Part shown: positions 53,329-56,270 of the stretch, in pieces
Position numbering within the stretch: position 1 is the stretch's first letter
How the letters are laid out: every line of letters begins with the position of its first letter
Source of the DNA: Hysterium pulicare CBS 123377
Lineage: Eukaryota > Ascomycota > Dothideomycetes > Hysteriales > Hysteriaceae
Direction of reading: 5' to 3'
Length of the DNA: 56,270 nucleotides
Assembly (NCBI GenBank): GCA_000467715.1
Contig: AJFK01000747.1
Location: 1-56,270, forward strand
Position numbers and translations under genes: made by a program
The notes under the pieces: model-generated
Databases searched by the model: none
Seen by the model: only the letters and a program-made list of their open reading frames with translations
Told to the model about the DNA's origin: nothing

Positions 53329-55664
53329 ATGAGCCTTGGCGCTCGGGCTACCCCGTCCCCCACCACCAAACCTGACCTACCCTGCCTACCTAGCTCACGC
53401 CTTCGCCCCTACTTACTCCCTCAATGTTGTTCGAGTGGTTCTTCAACCAGCATGCATAATGTCGACGAATCCTTCCTCCCGGAGTCAACGCCGACGCTGC
53501 AGAACGCTTTTCGAAGCCTCGAGCCTTCCATGAGGTACAATAGGCTTCTTGAGTCATGGTAAGTGCTGCCAGCTTAGAGTGTTCTCCGTTGTATTCACCC
53601 TTTCCCATTCGAACATCTCCCACTTGCTAACACTCATCTTGCTTCAACAGCAGACCAAACTACCACCCTCTGCTTCGTTGAAAGCGGCTCAAATGTCCTC
53701 CAATCTCCTCCCACAATGGAATCACTTTTTCTGGCTCAAAGCGTAGTCTGACTGGTCTACCGGATCGACACAGTAAGTACGATAGAAACCAGCCGATTCA
53801 ATCCATGGCCTTCTAGCATTTGGAAGCGAGAGCCATCATTCACTAAATATTGACCTACAGATCGAACCCTACGCCATCGAGCAGAGTAATGAGCCAGCAC
53901 ACCCATCTAATGCCGAATAATGCGTCCGGAAATACTCCTTCAAATAGTTTGCTGCAGAGCACACCACAAACACAAACATCACAGAGACAGCACCAGAACC
54001 AGAACCAGGACCAGAACACAATGAAGTCACCACCCAGAACACTCTCACCGGGGACGAGATTACCAACCTCATCGAAGTTCAGAAGAGCCGGACACCAATT
54101 GTACCCACTGCCCCAACCAGAAGTACCAAGGGTTCATGAATACGTATCCCATTGGGAATTCCATTTACAACGTTTCTGTTCAACGAAGACTCATTGATCT
54201 AGGAGGAGGCTACAGATGAGAGACGTGTTCTATTGGATATACTGTGTGACGAGTTTGAAGCGTAAAGTACTTCTTTTCTTTGCATTTAGACATCTCACTA
54301 ACATTGCACAGCAACTTCCATAAACTCTCCACTATTATTCTGAGGCGTACGTCAATTTCAATGACCCTCCTGGCAGAACTCTTCGAGCAGTTCAAGGTTG
54401 CATCTGGACGCCTGCAGAACAGACATTTGCCTTCGCCCTGTACACTTTAGGTTCGTATTGCAGGCTCCTGATAGTCTAAATGAGGCGTCAGGCTAACCGA
54501 TGATGTAGCACAGCTTCCGGTTGCACCTTCGCCTTCCGTGGCTTTAATAGCTCGTTTTACTTGCCGTGCTGCTCCCTGTATTGCATAGCACTGTTGACTA
54601 TTCATCGCTTTGCCTTCGGAAGACGAGACCGGTCGCACCCCAGCACCAGATCAGCCCCTCCTCCCAGAAATACAGGGTGCTAGACAAGAAATTGGACTTC
54701 CAATTCCACCGCCATCATCCGCTTACTCGCCACCTCCGCCGCCAGGTCAATTCAATCCTAGGTCCGCCCTCATCCCTGTCGGCATGATGAAGCTATCCCC
54801 ACCAATAGCCTATGAAACAGGAGCCAAAGTCCTCTTTCGGTCCCCATCTTCCTCTATGGCCCCGTCGGTCCTGGCAGGAATGCCCTTTTACGGTACGTGT
54901 ACCCTGGATTGTGGACAGTGAGTACGGCCTTGACCTATAATCAGACATAACTAATACAGTGTTTTGCTATAGTTCAAAAAGATCTCCTGGAAGCTCAAGC
55001 ACACCTTAGAAAACTTTGAGCATATCCATCTTTATTTCAGCTGCACCGGCACTTTTTACGAACAGCTTTGATCTCGCATTAAAACAATTTGTTCCGGAAG
55101 TCACGAAATAGCAAATACGAGGCCTAGGAAGGCTAAGTCTTTGTACCCTTCTGGATATTTTCATCCCAGGACTCATGAACGCATACAATGAATCTCCTTG
55201 TACCCAGCTATTAATTGGACACTGCGGTGGCAGTCGGCGGTTTTCTCGCGGTTTTCGGAAAGGGATGGCATTCTCTAAAGCCAAAATGATGATAGATTAG
55301 GTACCTGATGGACGGTACGTGATTCATAATTCATCGGGAAGGTGCTGGGCAGGCCTGGTAATTAAGGCGGATGGATGCAAATGGTAAGCAATATCTCCAA
55401 TTCACACAATTGTAATCTTACCGGAGTACTGACGATTTGCCCAACACAGGGTGTCACAGTGGTTCAAAAAGAACTTCCAAAAGCTCGATAACACCTTGGA
55501 AGTACTTGAGTCTTGACCATACTCTGCCAATTCCTGGGCGCCTCCATCGTTCTATCTTTTGCTGCGGCAATCTTCACGAACAGTCTTGATCCGGAGCCGA
55601 CTTACTACATGCGCCCATCGAGTTCACATTAAACGCCCACTGCAGGATCATCACAGACATGAAC
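53329..55664 (+). other. Plus-strand gene-like region with unresolved exon structure
   Basis: Many pieces have coding character and fungal splice words, but no single frame survives. An ATG-led frame at 53329 (MSLGARATPSPTTKPDLPCL to EPSMRYNRLLESW) ends at GTAAGT. After it come a Gln/Ser-containing piece (53660-53760), a Thr/Glu/Pro-rich piece at about 53953-54140 (AEHTTNTNITETAPEPEPGP, DEITNLIEVQKSRTPIVPTA), a piece near 54205-54265 (DERRVLLDILCDEFEA before a donor), and a clear Pro-rich piece at 54610-54920 (ETGRTPAPDQPLLPEIQGAR to MAPSVLAGMPFYGTCTLDCG) ending at GTGAGT. Stops between them may lie in introns or mark decay. No domain recognised. Confidence 0.35.
54973..55590 (+). repeat. Diverged direct duplication, offset about 490 bp
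   Basis: A block starting TTCAAAAAGA at 54973 (then CTCCTGGAAGCTC, ACACCTTAGAAA) recurs at 55463 (TTCAAAAAGAACTTCC, AAGCTC, ACACCTTGGAAG). Both copies later share a GCTGCnnC-GGCA, TTnACGAACAG-CTTTGATC block (to about 55078 and 55590). It looks like two copies of one exon pair. Confidence 0.6.
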
Positions 55665-55683
55665 CTCTTCGCTCACCATCCGA

Positions 55684-56270
55684 ATGAGCCAGTCACTTGG
55701 ACTGTCGATAGTTTTGTTCTTTGCTGGGCAAGGTTCCCAGACTGGGGCCGTAGCCCTCGACATCGCCACCTCACTCATGTGCGCCCCAAGCACAGAAAAC
55801 AGTCATCTCTCCATCGAATGGCTAAAAGGCCCTATCCAAGCACCCGCTAAGAGTCCTATTCCAGCATCCGCACCGCCCCGAACAAGGATGAATCTGCGCG
55901 AAATGCTGAAGGTAGAATTCGACAGTGCATCCAGCCTCGTAATGCAAGACCCCCTCGCCGCCGAAACAATCGCCTGCCTCCACCGCAGAGTCGAGGCCCA
56001 ACTAGGCGTCGCCAGCACCACAGGCCTACAAACCGCGCCACTCGGTCTCGACACTACAGGTGTTGACATAGGTGGCGGCATGGGGGTAGACACGCGGGGG
56101 CTACGCAGACAAAGTCGAACTGTCGAGAGCAGCATATTGCCTCAAGTCACGACAAGTACCTACGTATTTGGGAGAGACGAGAGGGTGATTTCCCGGGCGG
56201 AACAGCCCGTAAACAAGTCCGAGCGGAACAGCTCGCAAAAAAGTCCGAGAAGGAAAACTCGTAAGAGACC
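55684..56270 (+). CDS. Partial coding exon, open to the right edge
   Basis: An ATG at 55684 opens a frame with no stop to the window end (195 codons seen). It starts MSQSLGLSIVLFFAGQGSQT, then AVALDIATSLMCAPSTENSH, then at about 55887 an internal Met begins a helical stretch (MNLREMLKVEFDSASSLVMQ, AAETIACLHRRVEAQLGVAS), followed by a Gly/Thr-rich linker and a basic, Ser-rich end (QPVNKSERNSSQKSPRRKTR). The pattern of a short hydrophobic start followed by a helical, Gln/Ser-rich region recalls N-terminal regions of large fungal signalling or STAND-type proteins, but that is only a resemblance. A stop upstream of 55684 sets the start if no intron precedes it. Confidence 0.45.
   Translation, partial: MSQSLGLSIVLFFAGQGSQTGAVALDIATSLMCAPSTENSHLSIEWLKGPIQAPAKSPIPASAPPRTRMNLREMLKVEFDSASSLVMQDPLAAETIACLHRRVEAQLGVASTTGLQTAPLGLDTTGVDIGGGMGVDTRGLRRQSRTVESSILPQVTTSTYVFGRDERVISRAEQPVNKSERNSSQKSPRRKTRKR

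Overview
The window looks like nuclear DNA of a filamentous ascomycete, most likely a Dothideomycete. This is inferred from gene style, not from a marker gene: genes are compact and on both strands, introns are about 45-100 nt with GTAAGT-like donors, CTRAC-like branch sites and YAG acceptors, and there are typical fungal families (cutinase, a GH43 galactanase with a C-terminal CBM35-like module, a CFEM-like membrane protein, a 2EXR/F-box-like protein, a GABA/choline-type permease). Nothing indicates a prokaryote, organelle or virus. All exon joins were made by eye.

Layout. 0-2.4 kb: an unidentified multi-exon minus-strand gene running off the left edge. 3.0-6.0 kb: a degenerate tandem array of eight units of about 335-480 bp. 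6.2-10 kb: a small membrane-protein relic, a complete five-exon amino-acid/choline-type permease and a two-TM protein. 10.5-16.3 kb: a gene relic, small genes, a coiled-coil-like protein, a tRNA-like element with a long extra arm, and a gene with an exact in-frame exon-plus-intron duplication. 16.6-26.9 kb: a stretch with no long conserved gene. It holds exon-like islands on the minus strand and, from 18.45 to 25.08 kb, dozens of copies of a short hairpin element whose two arms change together from copy to copy. 28.2-37.8 kb: a secreted-enzyme neighbourhood (GH43/CBM35, GNAT, cutinase, putative zinc metalloprotease-like DUF6055 protein) containing a 2EXR protein and a cluster of three tRNA-like plus hairpin RNA modules. 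38.4-47.2 kb: a 786-residue disordered protein, a long stretch with only gene fragments, and a Cys-containing unknown protein. 49.0-52.8 kb: a RING protein, an acidic-tail protein and a CFEM-like single-pass membrane protein. 53.3-56.27 kb: gene-like sequence of unresolved frame, open at the right edge.

The most unusual content is non-coding. First, three modules at 31.45-32.32 kb share one architecture on the minus strand: a tRNA-like fold (pairing acceptor stem, D-arm/A-box, T-arm/B-box, abnormal anticodon arm), then a near-perfect hairpin of unrelated sequence, then a T-run. They look like RNA polymerase III units making tRNA-hairpin chimeras. A fourth tRNA-like element lies at 13.8 kb. 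Second, the 6.6 kb array carries an inverted repeat of the form n-CC-AT(N)-GG-n' with compensatory changes between copies. Third is the 3-6 kb array. The protein genes are mostly independent; the only apparent functional theme is extracellular polymer degradation (GH43, cutinase, metalloprotease-like) at 28-38 kb.
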